From Oscillospiraceae bacterium (GTDB taxonomy: Bacteria; Bacillota; Clostridia; UBA1381; UBA9506): a DNA stretch of 64,000 nucleotides. Numbering within the stretch: position 1 is the stretch's first letter; every line of letters starts with the position of its first letter. Under the pieces are notes generated by a model. The model searched no databases, was not told where the DNA came from, and saw only the letters and a program-made list of their open reading frames with translations. The stretch covers positions 1 through 64,000 of the forward strand of contig SVJS01000007.1 of the NCBI GenBank assembly GCA_015068855.1. The letters are read 5' to 3'. Shown one piece after another: positions 8,906-19,480 of this stretch. The translations under genes and the position numbers were made by a program.

Positions 8906-9646
8906 GTGACAGTCAAAGAGAAACTCAACATGGAAATGGAAGATTTGATAACCTACGGCCCTATTACGATTGTGGCCTTTGGGGATAGTGTGACCCATGG
9001 TGCTTTGGCGGGCTGCATTGATTATGAAACGGTGTATTGGAATGTCTTAAAGCAAAAGCTGAATGCCCTTAGGGACTCTATTCCCGTTAACGTGATTAAT
9101 GCGGGCATTGCCGGTCTTGCGGCAGGCAATTCCTTAGGCCGTATGGAGCGCGATGTGCTCAGCCATCATCCCGACCTTGTCATTGTCTGCTTTGGATTAA
9201 ATGACGTTAACGGCGAGCTTGCAGACTACGTGGCTGGTCTTAAAACGATTTTCAAGGCTTGTCAAGATTGCGGCGCAGAGGTTATTTTCATGACACCCAA
9301 CATGCTCAACACCTATGTGGCTGACGATGTCGACCCCAATTTCCGTGACTATGCCGCCGTCACAGCGGAGCATCAGAACAATGGCCGCATGGACCTTTAT
9401 ATGGAATCGGCCATGGCAGCTGCCAAAGAGATGGGCGTAACGGTTTGTGATTGTTACAGCCAGTGGAAAAAGCTGTATGCCGAGGGTGCTGATGTAACCA
9501 AGCTTTTGTGTAACCGCATCAATCATCCCGACAGACCGATGCACAAGCTGTTTGCGGATATGCTTTTTGATTGTATCATGGGCACGGAAACTTTTGAGCC
9601 CAAGGCTCTTGTGAATACGATGTATCAGGAAGAAAAGGCAGAATGA
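8906..9646 (+). CDS. SGNH/GDSL-type hydrolase
   Basis: VAFGDSVTHG block, VICFGLND block, NRINHPD. Confidence 0.87.
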   Translation: MTVKEKLNMEMEDLITYGPITIVAFGDSVTHGALAGCIDYETVYWNVLKQKLNALRDSIPVNVINAGIAGLAAGNSLGRMERDVLSHHPDLVIVCFGLNDVNGELADYVAGLKTIFKACQDCGAEVIFMTPNMLNTYVADDVDPNFRDYAAVTAEHQNNGRMDLYMESAMAAAKEMGVTVCDCYSQWKKLYAEGADVTKLLCNRINHPDRPMHKLFADMLFDCIMGTETFEPKALVNTMYQEEKAE

Positions 9647-9689
9647 TACAGTCGCGGCGCTTTGCTATGTCAGTTTAGGGAGGGTTACC

Positions 9690-11015
9690 ATGCAACAGCC
9701 CAGAGAGATTGTTCTGCAAATTTTATATGACATTGAGGTCAATAAGGCTTATCTGAACATCAGTTTTCAAAATCACATGGAAAAGGCAGGCCTTTTCGGT
9801 CGTGATGTGGCGTTTGTTAAGGAACTGGTGTACGGCAGTGTTAAGCAGCAGCTTGCGCTGGATGCTTCCATCAGCCGGATGTCCTCCGTTAAACTGCGCA
9901 AATTGGCGCCTTATGTTCTTTGTCTTTTGCGTTTGGGCTTATACCAGATTTTTTATATGGACAAGGTCCCGCAGAGTGCGGCTGTTAATGAAACCGTGAG
10001 TCTGGCGGGTAAATATGCAGGCCGTTCACGCGGCTTTGTCAATGCCATTTTGCGGCGTGCCACCCGTGAGGGTTTAACCCTGCCTGAGGGAGAAAGCAGA
10101 GAGGCCCTTTCTGTGCGTTATTCTCATCCTGCTCCCTTGGTGGAGTGGATGTGTAACACGTTCGGGCAGGCAAAAGCCATCACTATCTTAGAGGCTAATC
10201 AGGAAACACCGCCCCTGTGCCTGCGGACGAATACCCTGAAAACGACCCGCGATGCTCTCCTTGCAGCGTTGCATCAGGCGGGTGTTGCAGCCAAGGCGGG
10301 GAGCTTAAATGATGTGGCTGTTTTGGTGGAGGGCGCAAACATTCAGGGACTTGCAGCTTACGGAGAGGGGCTCTTTACCATACAGGACCAAAGTGCACAG
10401 TTGGCAGCGATTGCTCTGTCCCCCGAGCCGGGACAGTTTGTGATTGATTTTTGTGCCGCCCCCGGCGGTAAAACCACGCATCTTGCCGAACTGATGGAGA
10501 ATCAGGGCGAGATTTTAGCACTGGATGTATATGAAAAACGGCTGCGCTCTGTTACGGAGTCTGCAAAACGCTTGGGGCACAGCATCATTACAACCCGGGC
10601 CGCAGACGGAACAAAATTTACAACAGAGAGAAAAGCCGATAAGATTTTAGTGGACGCCCCTTGCTCGGGCTTAGGGGTTATCCGTCGCCGGCCAGACTTG
10701 AAATATAAGCCGGAGCTGACGGACTTTGAGGGCTTAGAAGCCGTGCAGCTTGCTATTCTGCATCAGGCGGCAGAGGCTTTGCGAGGCGGTGGGGAGCTGG
10801 TTTACAGCACCTGCACCATTAACCCGGGCGAAAACGAGGGCGTTGTCAAGCGGTTTTTGGAAAGTCACTCAGACTTTTCCCTGCAGCCCGTTCTAAGCCC
10901 GCACCTAAGCGATGCTGCCGCACAGACATTACAAACAGGAATGGGAACCTTATATCCCAATCAGGAACAAGGCGATGGCTTTTTCATTGCCAAACTGAAA
11001 AAGGAGCTGTCATGA
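9690..11015 (+). CDS. rsmB: 16S rRNA (cytosine-967-C5)-methyltransferase
   Basis: NusB-like N-terminus; DFCAAPGGKTTHLAELM; VDAPCSGLGVIRRRPDLK; YSTCTINPGENE. Confidence 0.95.
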   Translation: MQQPREIVLQILYDIEVNKAYLNISFQNHMEKAGLFGRDVAFVKELVYGSVKQQLALDASISRMSSVKLRKLAPYVLCLLRLGLYQIFYMDKVPQSAAVNETVSLAGKYAGRSRGFVNAILRRATREGLTLPEGESREALSVRYSHPAPLVEWMCNTFGQAKAITILEANQETPPLCLRTNTLKTTRDALLAALHQAGVAAKAGSLNDVAVLVEGANIQGLAAYGEGLFTIQDQSAQLAAIALSPEPGQFVIDFCAAPGGKTTHLAELMENQGEILALDVYEKRLRSVTESAKRLGHSIITTRAADGTKFTTERKADKILVDAPCSGLGVIRRRPDLKYKPELTDFEGLEAVQLAILHQAAEALRGGGELVYSTCTINPGENEGVVKRFLESHSDFSLQPVLSPHLSDAAAQTLQTGMGTLYPNQEQGDGFFIAKLKKELS

Positions 11016-12052
11016 CAACGAAATTTGATATTTACAGCATGACAAAAGAAGAACTCTGTGCCATGGCGGAAGAGCTGGGCGAAAAGGCCTTTCGCGGAAA
11101 GCAGATTTTTGGTTGGTTATATAGCGGGGCAGACAGCTTTGAAGATATGACAAACCTGCCGAAGAGCTTTCGCCAAAAGTTGGCTGAACGTTGCCTTTTG
11201 TATAAGCCTGTCATTCATTGCAAGCAGGTGTCCCGTGACGGAACGGTTAAATATGCGTTCCGCTTAGCCGATGGCGAAATCATTGAATCCGTTGTGATGT
11301 CCTATCATCACGGATACACCATTTGCGTTTCCACGCAGGCAGGCTGCAATATGGGTTGCCGCTTCTGCGCTACGGCCGTTGGCGGGAAAGCCCGTGATTT
11401 AACGGCGGGCGAAATGCTTGGGCAAATCATGGTGGCGCAGCAGGATTTATCCTGCCGCATCGGCAATGTGGTCCTGATGGGCATGGGCGAACCTCTGGAT
11501 AACTTAGAGCAGGTGCTGCGTTTCATGGCGATAGCCAATCATGAAGAAGGTTTTTGTATCGGTTATCGACATTTTACCTTGTCAACTTGCGGATTATGTG
11601 ATAAAATTAAATTGTTGGCAGACAAAAACCTGCCGATTACCCTGTCTGTGTCGGTGCATTCCCCCTTTAATGAGGAGCGGAGCGCCATGATGCCGGTGAA
11701 TAAAAAATTTCCTCTGGAAATACTCGCACAGACACTTCTTGACTATCAAAAACAAACAGGGCGGCGTATCAGCTTAGAATACGCCCTGATTAAAGATAAA
11801 AATGACAGTCCGGCGCACGCTAAGGCGCTTATGGAGCTGTTTTCAGACCTTTCTTACCATGTGAATGTTATCCCCGTTAACGAGGCGCGTGAGGGCTTTC
11901 ATAAAGGGGATAAAGAGAGTTTGAAGCGCTTTCTGGATTGCTTTACACGGGCCGGGATTGCGGCCACAACCAGGCGGGAATTGGGCGCTGATATCAGTGC
12001 GGCCTGCGGCCAGTTAAAACATCAGGTTAAACAAAAAGAAATAGAAAAATGA
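11012..12052 (+). CDS. rlmN: 23S rRNA (adenine-2503-C2)-methyltransferase, radical SAM
   Basis: CVSTQAGCNMGCRFCATAVGG; GEPLDNLEQV. Confidence 0.96.
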   Translation: MTTKFDIYSMTKEELCAMAEELGEKAFRGKQIFGWLYSGADSFEDMTNLPKSFRQKLAERCLLYKPVIHCKQVSRDGTVKYAFRLADGEIIESVVMSYHHGYTICVSTQAGCNMGCRFCATAVGGKARDLTAGEMLGQIMVAQQDLSCRIGNVVLMGMGEPLDNLEQVLRFMAIANHEEGFCIGYRHFTLSTCGLCDKIKLLADKNLPITLSVSVHSPFNEERSAMMPVNKKFPLEILAQTLLDYQKQTGRRISLEYALIKDKNDSPAHAKALMELFSDLSYHVNVIPVNEAREGFHKGDKESLKRFLDCFTRAGIAATTRRELGADISAACGQLKHQVKQKEIEK

Positions 12053-12096
12053 TTTGATAAAACAGAGTAAACCGAACATAAAGTAGAGGTGATTTT

Positions 12097-12846
12097 ATGT
12101 TGAAATGGGGAGGCTGTACAGATGTAGGAAAAGCCCGCCCTGTTAACGAGGACGGTTATTATTTTTCCGTATGCAGCGAAGAAACAGAGACGACCTATGC
12201 CATGGTTGCAGACGGTATGGGCGGTCATTTGGCAGGCGAAGTGGCCAGCACAATGGCAATACGGCAAATCAGCGAGCACATTAACGCGCAATATGCAGAA
12301 GAGTTGACCATTGCCGCCACAAAGAAGCTGCTTGTTAAGGCCATTAAGAAAGCCAACAGCGAGATTTATCAAAAAAGCCGTAAAGACATGGCGTATCACG
12401 GCATGGGAACAACGCTAACCCTTTGCTTTACGACAAAAGGGAAGGCCATTGTGGCTCATGTGGGCGATTCCAGGGCTTACCTTATGCGACATGGCGAACT
12501 GCATCAGATTACAACGGATCATTCCTTGGTGCAGGAGCTCTTATCCGGCGGACAAATCACCGAGAAAGAAGCGGCAACCCACCCGCAGAAGAATGTAATC
12601 ACCAGAGCGTTGGGAACGGATGCGGCTGTTGACATTGATTTATATGAATTTGAGCTTACAAGCGGGGATCTTGTCCTGCTGAGCACGGACGGACTGACCA
12701 ATATGTTGCAGGATGCAGAGCTTGTGTCTCTGCTTGCCGAACGTCCCGAACAACCGGTAGAAGAGGCGGCAAAGCATTTGGTTTTGAAGGCCAACGAAAA
12801 AGGCGGCCACGATAATATTACGGCGGTGCTCGGCCGCAGCGAGTAA
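12097..12846 (+). CDS. PP2C-family Ser/Thr protein phosphatase (Stp/PrpC)
   Basis: TDVGKARPVNEDGYY; VADGMGGHLAGE; HVGDSRAYL; GGHDNITAVL. Confidence 0.95.
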   Translation: MLKWGGCTDVGKARPVNEDGYYFSVCSEETETTYAMVADGMGGHLAGEVASTMAIRQISEHINAQYAEELTIAATKKLLVKAIKKANSEIYQKSRKDMAYHGMGTTLTLCFTTKGKAIVAHVGDSRAYLMRHGELHQITTDHSLVQELLSGGQITEKEAATHPQKNVITRALGTDAAVDIDLYEFELTSGDLVLLSTDGLTNMLQDAELVSLLAERPEQPVEEAAKHLVLKANEKGGHDNITAVLGRSE

Positions 12847-12897
12847 AACTTTTCTCTAAGAGAATGAAGATGGAAAGTACGGAAAGGATTGATATAC

Positions 12898-14682
12898 ATG
12901 ACAAACGGTAACATAATCGGCAATCGTTATGAGATCGTAGAAACCGTAGGCAAAGGCGGCATGGCCATTGTATATAAGGCAAGATGCACAATGCTCAATC
13001 GCTATGTTGCCTTGAAAGTGTTGCGCCCGGAATTTCGGGAGGATAAGGATTTTATCAGTCGTTTTAAGGCGGAGGCGCAATCGGCGGCCAGCCTGTCACA
13101 TCCCAACATTGTGTCCATTTATGATGTCGGACAAGACGGGGACTTAGACTATATTGTTATGGAATATGTTGAGGGCGTAACCTTAAAACAATATATCGAT
13201 GTGCAGGGTATTTTACCCTGGCGTGAGGCTGTTGACTATGCAGCACAGATTAGTGCAGGCCTCGAGCACGCGCACAAAAAAGGCATTATCCATAAAGATA
13301 TTAAGCCGCATAACATTATGATTACGCGGGAAGGAACGCTGAAAATAACCGATTTTGGTATTGCCAAGGTCATGAGTTCCAGCACCATTGCAACGGGAAA
13401 TACAACCATGGGCAGCGTTCATTATTTCTCTCCGGAGCAGGCAAGAGGCGGCTATACGGATTATAAGACAGATATTTATTCTTTGGGCGTTGTTCTCTAT
13501 GAAATGGTAACGGGCCATCTGCCTTTCCAGGGCGACACAGCGATTGCCATTGCCATGCAGCACATTGAAAAAGAGGCAACACCGCCGCGTGAATTGAATG
13601 CAGACATTCCCGAGTCCCTGGAAAATGTGATTCGTCGGGCTATGTGTAAGGACCAGAATTTGCGTTATGATTCCGTGACGCAAATGATGGTTGACCTCAA
13701 AAAAGTGTACACAGGCAGCCCGGTTAGCTATCCTGACCCTGTCAGTGACGATACGACCATCGCACCGAAAATCAAGGGTTACGAAACGGAGATTACCATC
13801 CCTGTTGGTGGAAAGAAGAAACAATCCAAAGGAAGCGTCAAAAAGGACATTTTAGGCGTTATAGCAGGCAGCCTGGCAGGCATCTTAGTTGTTGTGGGTC
13901 TGTTCTTTGTCGGCTACCGCTTTATCGGCCATGGTGGCGGCAATAGCGAAAAAATACAGTTGCCGGATTTTGTGAATCAAACAGTTACGGCAGCCCAAGG
14001 CATGGTTGTTAACAGCAAGATTCAGATTGTTGTTGACAAGGAAGTTGAAAGTGAAACCATTGCTCCGGGCAAGATTATTTCCCAGAGCCCGAAAGCAGGG
14101 AAGATGGTGAACGAGGATGCCATTGTTAAGGTGGTTGTCAGCGCCGGCGGCGGCGAGTTCCCCATGCCTGACCTTGTGAATAAGCATGAGACCAAGGTGC
14201 AGGAACTGCTGCATGAAAAAGGTCTTTCCTTCACATTGACGCCGGAGCCCAGCGATAATATTCCGGCGGGCTATGTTGTCCGTCAGGTGCCCACATCGGG
14301 AACCTATATTGATGGTGCAACCTTTGTAACGGTGTATGTCAGCAGCGGTAAGGAAGATAAACTCGTTGAAGTGCCGAATTTGTTAGGTCTTAGTGAAGAT
14401 GAAGCCAAAGCAGCCTTGTTAGATGCCGGCTTAACATGGGGCAGACTGGTAACGGCAACCAGCGATAAAGCCAAAGGAACGGTGATTGGCCAGTCTGTTG
14501 ACCCGGGCACCAAAGTGGAAGAAAAAACGGCTGTCAGCCTTAAAATTTCAGAGGGCCGCAAGGAAGAGACGCCTCAAACACCTCAGACCCCCGATACCCC
14601 GCAAACACCGGAGAATCCGTCAGGAAACGGTGGCAATCCGCCTATTGTTATCGGACCCCCGAATGCAGGCGGCGCAGAATAG
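12898..14682 (+). CDS. PASTA-domain Ser/Thr protein kinase (Stk/PrkC)
   Basis: GKGGMAIVYKA; HKDIKPHNIMIT; C-terminal PASTA repeats (LPDFVNQTV..., MPDLVNKHE..., VPNLLGLSEDEAKAAL). Confidence 0.96.
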   Translation: MTNGNIIGNRYEIVETVGKGGMAIVYKARCTMLNRYVALKVLRPEFREDKDFISRFKAEAQSAASLSHPNIVSIYDVGQDGDLDYIVMEYVEGVTLKQYIDVQGILPWREAVDYAAQISAGLEHAHKKGIIHKDIKPHNIMITREGTLKITDFGIAKVMSSSTIATGNTTMGSVHYFSPEQARGGYTDYKTDIYSLGVVLYEMVTGHLPFQGDTAIAIAMQHIEKEATPPRELNADIPESLENVIRRAMCKDQNLRYDSVTQMMVDLKKVYTGSPVSYPDPVSDDTTIAPKIKGYETEITIPVGGKKKQSKGSVKKDILGVIAGSLAGILVVVGLFFVGYRFIGHGGGNSEKIQLPDFVNQTVTAAQGMVVNSKIQIVVDKEVESETIAPGKIISQSPKAGKMVNEDAIVKVVVSAGGGEFPMPDLVNKHETKVQELLHEKGLSFTLTPEPSDNIPAGYVVRQVPTSGTYIDGATFVTVYVSSGKEDKLVEVPNLLGLSEDEAKAALLDAGLTWGRLVTATSDKAKGTVIGQSVDPGTKVEEKTAVSLKISEGRKEETPQTPQTPDTPQTPENPSGNGGNPPIVIGPPNAGGAE

Positions 14683-14689
14683 GAGCCTT

Positions 14690-15565
14690 ATGTTAACAGG
14701 AATCATCGTTAAAGGCATTGGTGGGTTTTATTATGTCACTACCGATGCGGGTTTAATTGAATGCCGTGCCAGGGGGATTTTCCGGAAGCAGGGCCAGCAG
14801 CCTCTGGTGGGGGATAAAGTGCTGATTAAAAGAACGACCGAGGACCCGACAAAGGGAAGCCTGGAAGAAATTTTGCCACGCAAAAATCAGTTTGTAAGAC
14901 CGCCGGTTGCGAACATTGACCAGCTGATTATCACCGTTGCGGCAGGGCAGCCGGAGCCGAACCTTTTGTTGGTTGACCAGCTGACGGTTACGGCGGAAAT
15001 GGCGCATGTTAAGCCCGTCATCTGCATTAACAAAATGGATCTGGATGCCAAAATGGCGGAGGAGCTGGCTTCTGTTTACCGACAGGTGGGATATGAAACC
15101 TTGCTTGTCAGTGCCCGACAAGACTCAGGAACAGATGCCCTACGCCGGATTTTGCAGAATAAAACGACGGCTTTTGCAGGTAATTCCGGTGTTGGAAAGT
15201 CGACGCTTCTCAATTGCATTGGCGGTTCCTTTGGCCTGGAAACAGGCTCTCTCAGCGAGAAAACCCAAAGAGGGCGGCACACCACCAGACACACGGAGTT
15301 ATTTCCCTTGCCGTTTGGCGGGTATGTGTTTGACACGCCCGGCTTTTCGTCCTATGAATCGGTAGGACTCGTGCCGGAAACGCTGGCAGAGTATTTTCCG
15401 GACATTCACAGGCATGCAGATGCTTGTCGCTTTGCCGGTTGTGCGCACATGGCAGAGCCCGATTGCTCCGTTAAGGCGGCGCTGGAGGACGGGCAAATTG
15501 CAAAAGAACGCTATGAAAGCTATTGCACTTTATATACAGAAGCAAAAAAACAAAAAAAATGGTAA
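14690..15565 (+). CDS. rsgA: small ribosomal subunit biogenesis GTPase RsgA
   Basis: GNSGVGKSTLLNCIGG; TQRGRHTTRHTELF; DTPGFSSYE; C-terminal zinc-finger Cys. Confidence 0.95.
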   Translation: MLTGIIVKGIGGFYYVTTDAGLIECRARGIFRKQGQQPLVGDKVLIKRTTEDPTKGSLEEILPRKNQFVRPPVANIDQLIITVAAGQPEPNLLLVDQLTVTAEMAHVKPVICINKMDLDAKMAEELASVYRQVGYETLLVSARQDSGTDALRRILQNKTTAFAGNSGVGKSTLLNCIGGSFGLETGSLSEKTQRGRHTTRHTELFPLPFGGYVFDTPGFSSYESVGLVPETLAEYFPDIHRHADACRFAGCAHMAEPDCSVKAALEDGQIAKERYESYCTLYTEAKKQKKW

Positions 15566-15599
15566 GGCCCCGTGCCTTATGGAAAGAGGATGTAAGACC

Positions 15600-16247
15600 A
15601 TGGCAATTATTGTAGCACCGTCACTTTTGGCGGCGGATTTTACTAAATTAGAAGAACAAATCAGCGCTGTTGAGGCAGCAGGGGCTGAGTATTTACATTT
15701 GGATGTTATGGACGGTCACCTTGTGCCCAACATTTCCTTTGGCGTTCCCGTGATTGCATCCCTGCGCAAATGCAGTAATATGGTTTTTGATACGCATTTA
15801 ATGATCAGCGAGCCTCACAAATATGTGAAAGCCTTTGCTGATGCAGGTGCTGACATCATCACGATTCATGTGGAATGTGACAGCGATGTTGACAAAACCA
15901 TAGACGAGATTCATGCCCTCGGTAAAAAGGCGGGTCTTGCCTTAAATCCGGATGCGGACTTATCCCGTGCGGTTCCCTATTTTGACAAAATTGATATGCT
16001 CCTCATTATGAGCGTTTATGCAGGTTTTGGCGGACAGAAATACATCATGGATGTGAACGATAAAATCAAGGAAGCCAGAAAGCTTTTAGGCCCTGATTTT
16101 GATATTCAGGTGGATGGCGGCATTTATCTTTCCAATCTGGATGTTCCCGTTTCGGCCGGTGCCAACGTGATTGTTGCTGGTAGCGCTGTTTTTGGCAGCG
16201 CGGATCCGGCACAGGCCGTTCGTGACTTTAAGGCGGCTACGGCATGA
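15600..16247 (+). CDS. rpe: ribulose-phosphate 3-epimerase
   Basis: IVAPSLLAADFTKLEEQI; LHLDVMDGHLVPNISFG; LIMSVYAGFGGQKYI. Confidence 0.95.
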   Translation: MAIIVAPSLLAADFTKLEEQISAVEAAGAEYLHLDVMDGHLVPNISFGVPVIASLRKCSNMVFDTHLMISEPHKYVKAFADAGADIITIHVECDSDVDKTIDEIHALGKKAGLALNPDADLSRAVPYFDKIDMLLIMSVYAGFGGQKYIMDVNDKIKEARKLLGPDFDIQVDGGIYLSNLDVPVSAGANVIVAGSAVFGSADPAQAVRDFKAATA

Positions 16248-16864
16248 GGGCCGTTATCATAGCAGGCGGAACCATTTGTGACCCAAGTTTTTACAGGCCC
16301 TTGGTGCAGGCGGATGATTTTGTTATTTGTGCCGACAGCGGCTACATAAACGCAGCTAAAATCGGCATCACGCCTAAGCTCGTCATTGGGGATTTTGACT
16401 CCTCGGAAAGACAGGGCGTCCCCGGGGCGGCCGAAGTACGGGTTTTGCCTGTGGAGAAGGACAGAACTGATTTACATGAATGCATCCTCTGCGCTATCTC
16501 TTATGGCGCAGAGGAAATTTTGTTGTTTGGTGCCGGTGGAACGAGGCTTGACCATAGTCTTGCAGCCATCTCGCTTTTGAAACTGGGTTTAGAGCGCGGC
16601 GTCCGGATTCGTCTGATTGATGAACACAATGAAGCGTTTTTGTTGCAGGGGTCTGTTACCATCCCCAAACGTGAGGGATATAAGCTTTCCCTTTTGCCCA
16701 TCACAAAGGCCTCGGGCATCAGCGCCCGGGGAGTGTATTACCCGCTTAGTGACAGCGAGATGGATTGGGGCAATCCCTACGGCGTCAGCAATGAATTTAC
16801 AGACGATGAGGCGACAATAACAGTCCGTGAGGGCATTTTGCTTGTTATGCTCTGCCGTGATTAA
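16244..16864 (+). CDS. thiN: thiamine diphosphokinase
   Basis: ICADSGYINAAKIGITPKLVIGDFDS; KDRTDLHECI; GAGGTRLDHSLA. Confidence 0.92.
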   Translation: MRAVIIAGGTICDPSFYRPLVQADDFVICADSGYINAAKIGITPKLVIGDFDSSERQGVPGAAEVRVLPVEKDRTDLHECILCAISYGAEEILLFGAGGTRLDHSLAAISLLKLGLERGVRIRLIDEHNEAFLLQGSVTIPKREGYKLSLLPITKASGISARGVYYPLSDSEMDWGNPYGVSNEFTDDEATITVREGILLVMLCRD

Positions 16865-16887
16865 GGGCCTGCATAGGAGAGAATTTG

Positions 16888-17706
16888 ATGATTAAACTGA
16901 TCGCGTTTGATATGGATTACACCTTGCTGAAAACCGGCGGGGCGTTGTCATCTGTTACGGAAGAAACCTTGAAAAAAGCTGATGAACAGGGACTTTTGCT
17001 GGTTCCTGTTACAGGTCGGAACCGGGATGAACTGCAAAAGCTTTTGCCAAAGCTTCATGCCCGTTATGCAGTTACGGTGAACGGGGCAACAGTGCTTAAT
17101 CTTTCCGATAACAGCGTTTTATATCAGCAACTTGCGCCCGTGGAGGACATGCTGGAGTATATTCTTAAGGCGGAGTCCATGGATATTTATACCGAGGTGT
17201 ATAGCGGCAAGGTTTGCACAAACCCGTTTTGTTATGAGAATATGGAAGCATTGGGGATGCCGCCGGATCAGGTGCCTCTGTTTCAGGCAACCCGCACCGT
17301 GGTGCCCAGCCTATACGACTTTGCCAAAGAGCGGGGTGGTGTTGAAAAATTGCACCTTGTGTTTCACGATGTGCCGGATAAAGAAAAACGGCAGCATATC
17401 TTTTTGGGAAATCCTGATTTTTCTTATACCTCGGCGTATGTAAACAACTTAGAGCTGTGCTCCAACAAGGTCAACAAGGCAACAGGGCTTGCGGCTCTGA
17501 TTGAGCATCTGGGGATTGCGCCTGAGGAGGTTATGGCGCTTGGAGACGGCGCAAATGATGCGTCCATGCTGCAATTTGCAGGCTTGGGCGTGGCTGTTTC
17601 CAATGCCGTGCCGGAGGCGAAAGAGGCGGCCGATGTCATAACGCTTTCCAACGATGAAGACGGGGCGGCCATTGCCATTCAGAAATATGCATTGAATCAA
17701 TCATGA
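16888..17706 (+). CDS. Cof-type HAD-IIB family hydrolase
   Basis: IAFDMDYTLLKTGG; ALGDGANDASMLQFAGLGVAVSNA. Confidence 0.93.
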   Translation: MIKLIAFDMDYTLLKTGGALSSVTEETLKKADEQGLLLVPVTGRNRDELQKLLPKLHARYAVTVNGATVLNLSDNSVLYQQLAPVEDMLEYILKAESMDIYTEVYSGKVCTNPFCYENMEALGMPPDQVPLFQATRTVVPSLYDFAKERGGVEKLHLVFHDVPDKEKRQHIFLGNPDFSYTSAYVNNLELCSNKVNKATGLAALIEHLGIAPEEVMALGDGANDASMLQFAGLGVAVSNAVPEAKEAADVITLSNDEDGAAIAIQKYALNQS

Positions 17707-17716
17707 AATGAATTAA

Positions 17717-17748
17717 AAAAGCTTGCAGCGAAATCGCTGCAAGCTTTT
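17717..17748. terminator. bidirectional terminator between convergent genes
   Basis: aaaagcttgcagcgaaatcgctgcaagctttt. Confidence 0.85.
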
Positions 17749-17760
17749 CATTTTGTCTTC

Positions 17761-18519
17761 TTATGATTCGTTAATCAGGTCCGTCATATCATAAAAACCG
17801 GGCTTTCGACCGGCCATGAAAAGACCTGCTTTCACAGCACCGGTAGCAAAAACCTCACGGGAGGAGGCGTGATGGTGCAATTCAATAATTTCATTGTCTC
17901 CGGCAAAAATCACCGTGTGGTCGCCCACGATGGTGCCACCGCGAATGGCATGAATACCGATTTCGTTTGATTCCCGCTTTTTGCGAACGCTGTGACGGTC
18001 ATAGACATAACGTCCGCCACCTGAGAGCTCCTCGTTGATAGCGTCAGCAATGGCCAATGCCGTACCGCTGGGGGCATCCAATTTTTGATTGTGATGTCGT
18101 TCAACAATCTCAATGTCAAAATTTTCGCCTAAGAAACGCGTGGCCTTTTTGGCCAGTTCGCAAATCAGGTTAACCCCTAAGGACATGTTGGCGGAGAAGA
18201 AAACGGGGATAGAGGCTGCCGCTTCGTGCAGGCGCTCCTTTTGCTCCTTGGAAAGGCCGGTGGTTGCAACCACAACAGGCAGCTTTTCGCTTTCTGCATA
18301 GTCCATTAACTTTTCAAAGTTAGCGGGGTTGGAAAAATCAATAACAACATCGGGCCGTGAGGGAACAGAGGCAAAATCAGCATACACGGGGAAGCCGTTT
18401 GCGCTCTCGGTGTTAATATCAACGCCGCAGAGAATTTCAGCATCCGCGGTTTGCGCCACCAAGTTTGTAATGGCTCTGCCCATGCGCCCGTTGGCACCGC
18501 TGAGGAGAATTTTAATCAT
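17761..18519 (-). CDS. dapB: 4-hydroxy-tetrahydrodipicolinate reductase
   Basis: LSGANGRMGRAIT; VVATTGLS; VERHHNQKLDAPSGTAL. Confidence 0.95.
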   Translation of the reverse strand: MIKILLSGANGRMGRAITNLVAQTADAEILCGVDINTESANGFPVYADFASVPSRPDVVIDFSNPANFEKLMDYAESEKLPVVVATTGLSKEQKERLHEAAASIPVFFSANMSLGVNLICELAKKATRFLGENFDIEIVERHHNQKLDAPSGTALAIADAINEELSGGGRYVYDRHSVRKKRESNEIGIHAIRGGTIVGDHTVIFAGDNEIIELHHHASSREVFATGAVKAGLFMAGRKPGFYDMTDLINES

Positions 18520-18544
18520 TTGTGTATCATCCTTTCTGGATGGG

Positions 18545-19429
18545 TTAAATGAGTCCGTGAGCTTTCAGTGCTTTTTTCAGGGTTTCCAAATTAGCATCGC
18601 TCATTTCGTATAAAGGCAGGCGGAGTTTGCCTGCGTTAAAGCCCATCAGGTTCAGGGCAGTTTTAGCAGGAATCGGATTCACTTCGCAGAACAGCGCGCC
18701 AATCAGGTCCAAAAGGTCTAATTGCAGTTTTAGCGCGCCGGCCAGGTCGCCGTTTGTGTATTTTTCGCACATGTCATGGGTTTCCTCCGGCATAACGTTA
18801 GCCAGCACGGAGATAACACCCTTGCCGCCTAAACTCATTACCGGCAGAATCATATCGTCGTTGCCGGAATAAATATCAACATCCGGGCAAGCGGCTGCCA
18901 GCTGCGCTGTGTAGGAAATGTTACCGGTTGCATCCTTAACGCCGATAAACTGTTCATTGGCCGATAAGGTTTTAACGGTCTGCACATCGATGCCAAGACC
19001 GGTACGGCTGGGAACGTTATAGAGGATAATCGGCAGGTCAACACCGGCAGCAATGGCGCTATAATGCTGAATTAAACCGCGTTGGGTGGTTTTGTTGTAG
19101 TATGGCGTTACCAACAGAAGCCCGTCGGCGCCTGCCTGCTGTGCCTTTTTAGCGAGCTGTACGCCGTGGGCAGTATCGTTACTGCCTGTGCCGGCGATAA
19201 CGGGAACACGGCCGGCTGTGCGCTCAACAGTATAACGAATGGTCTCGATGTGTTCAGCATCCGGCATGGTGGACGCCTCGCCGGTTGTGCCGCAGATGAT
19301 AATGGCATCTGTTTTATGTTCAATCTGGAAATCAATCAGTTTTCCAAGTGCATCAAAATCCACACCGCTTTCGTTAAAGGGTGTTACCAGGGCAACACCG
19401 GAGCCTGTAAACAGGGTTTTCTTGCTCAT
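18545..19429 (-). CDS. dapA: 4-hydroxy-tetrahydrodipicolinate synthase
   Basis: GTTGEASTM; VTPYYNKTTQRGLIQHY; YNVPSRTG. Confidence 0.96.
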   Translation of the reverse strand: MSKKTLFTGSGVALVTPFNESGVDFDALGKLIDFQIEHKTDAIIICGTTGEASTMPDAEHIETIRYTVERTAGRVPVIAGTGSNDTAHGVQLAKKAQQAGADGLLLVTPYYNKTTQRGLIQHYSAIAAGVDLPIILYNVPSRTGLGIDVQTVKTLSANEQFIGVKDATGNISYTAQLAAACPDVDIYSGNDDMILPVMSLGGKGVISVLANVMPEETHDMCEKYTNGDLAGALKLQLDLLDLIGALFCEVNPIPAKTALNLMGFNAGKLRLPLYEMSDANLETLKKALKAHGLI

Positions 19430-19480
19430 AAAAAACCGTCCTTTCCGATAGGTATTGCGTGTTGTGGGGTCAAGGGTTTC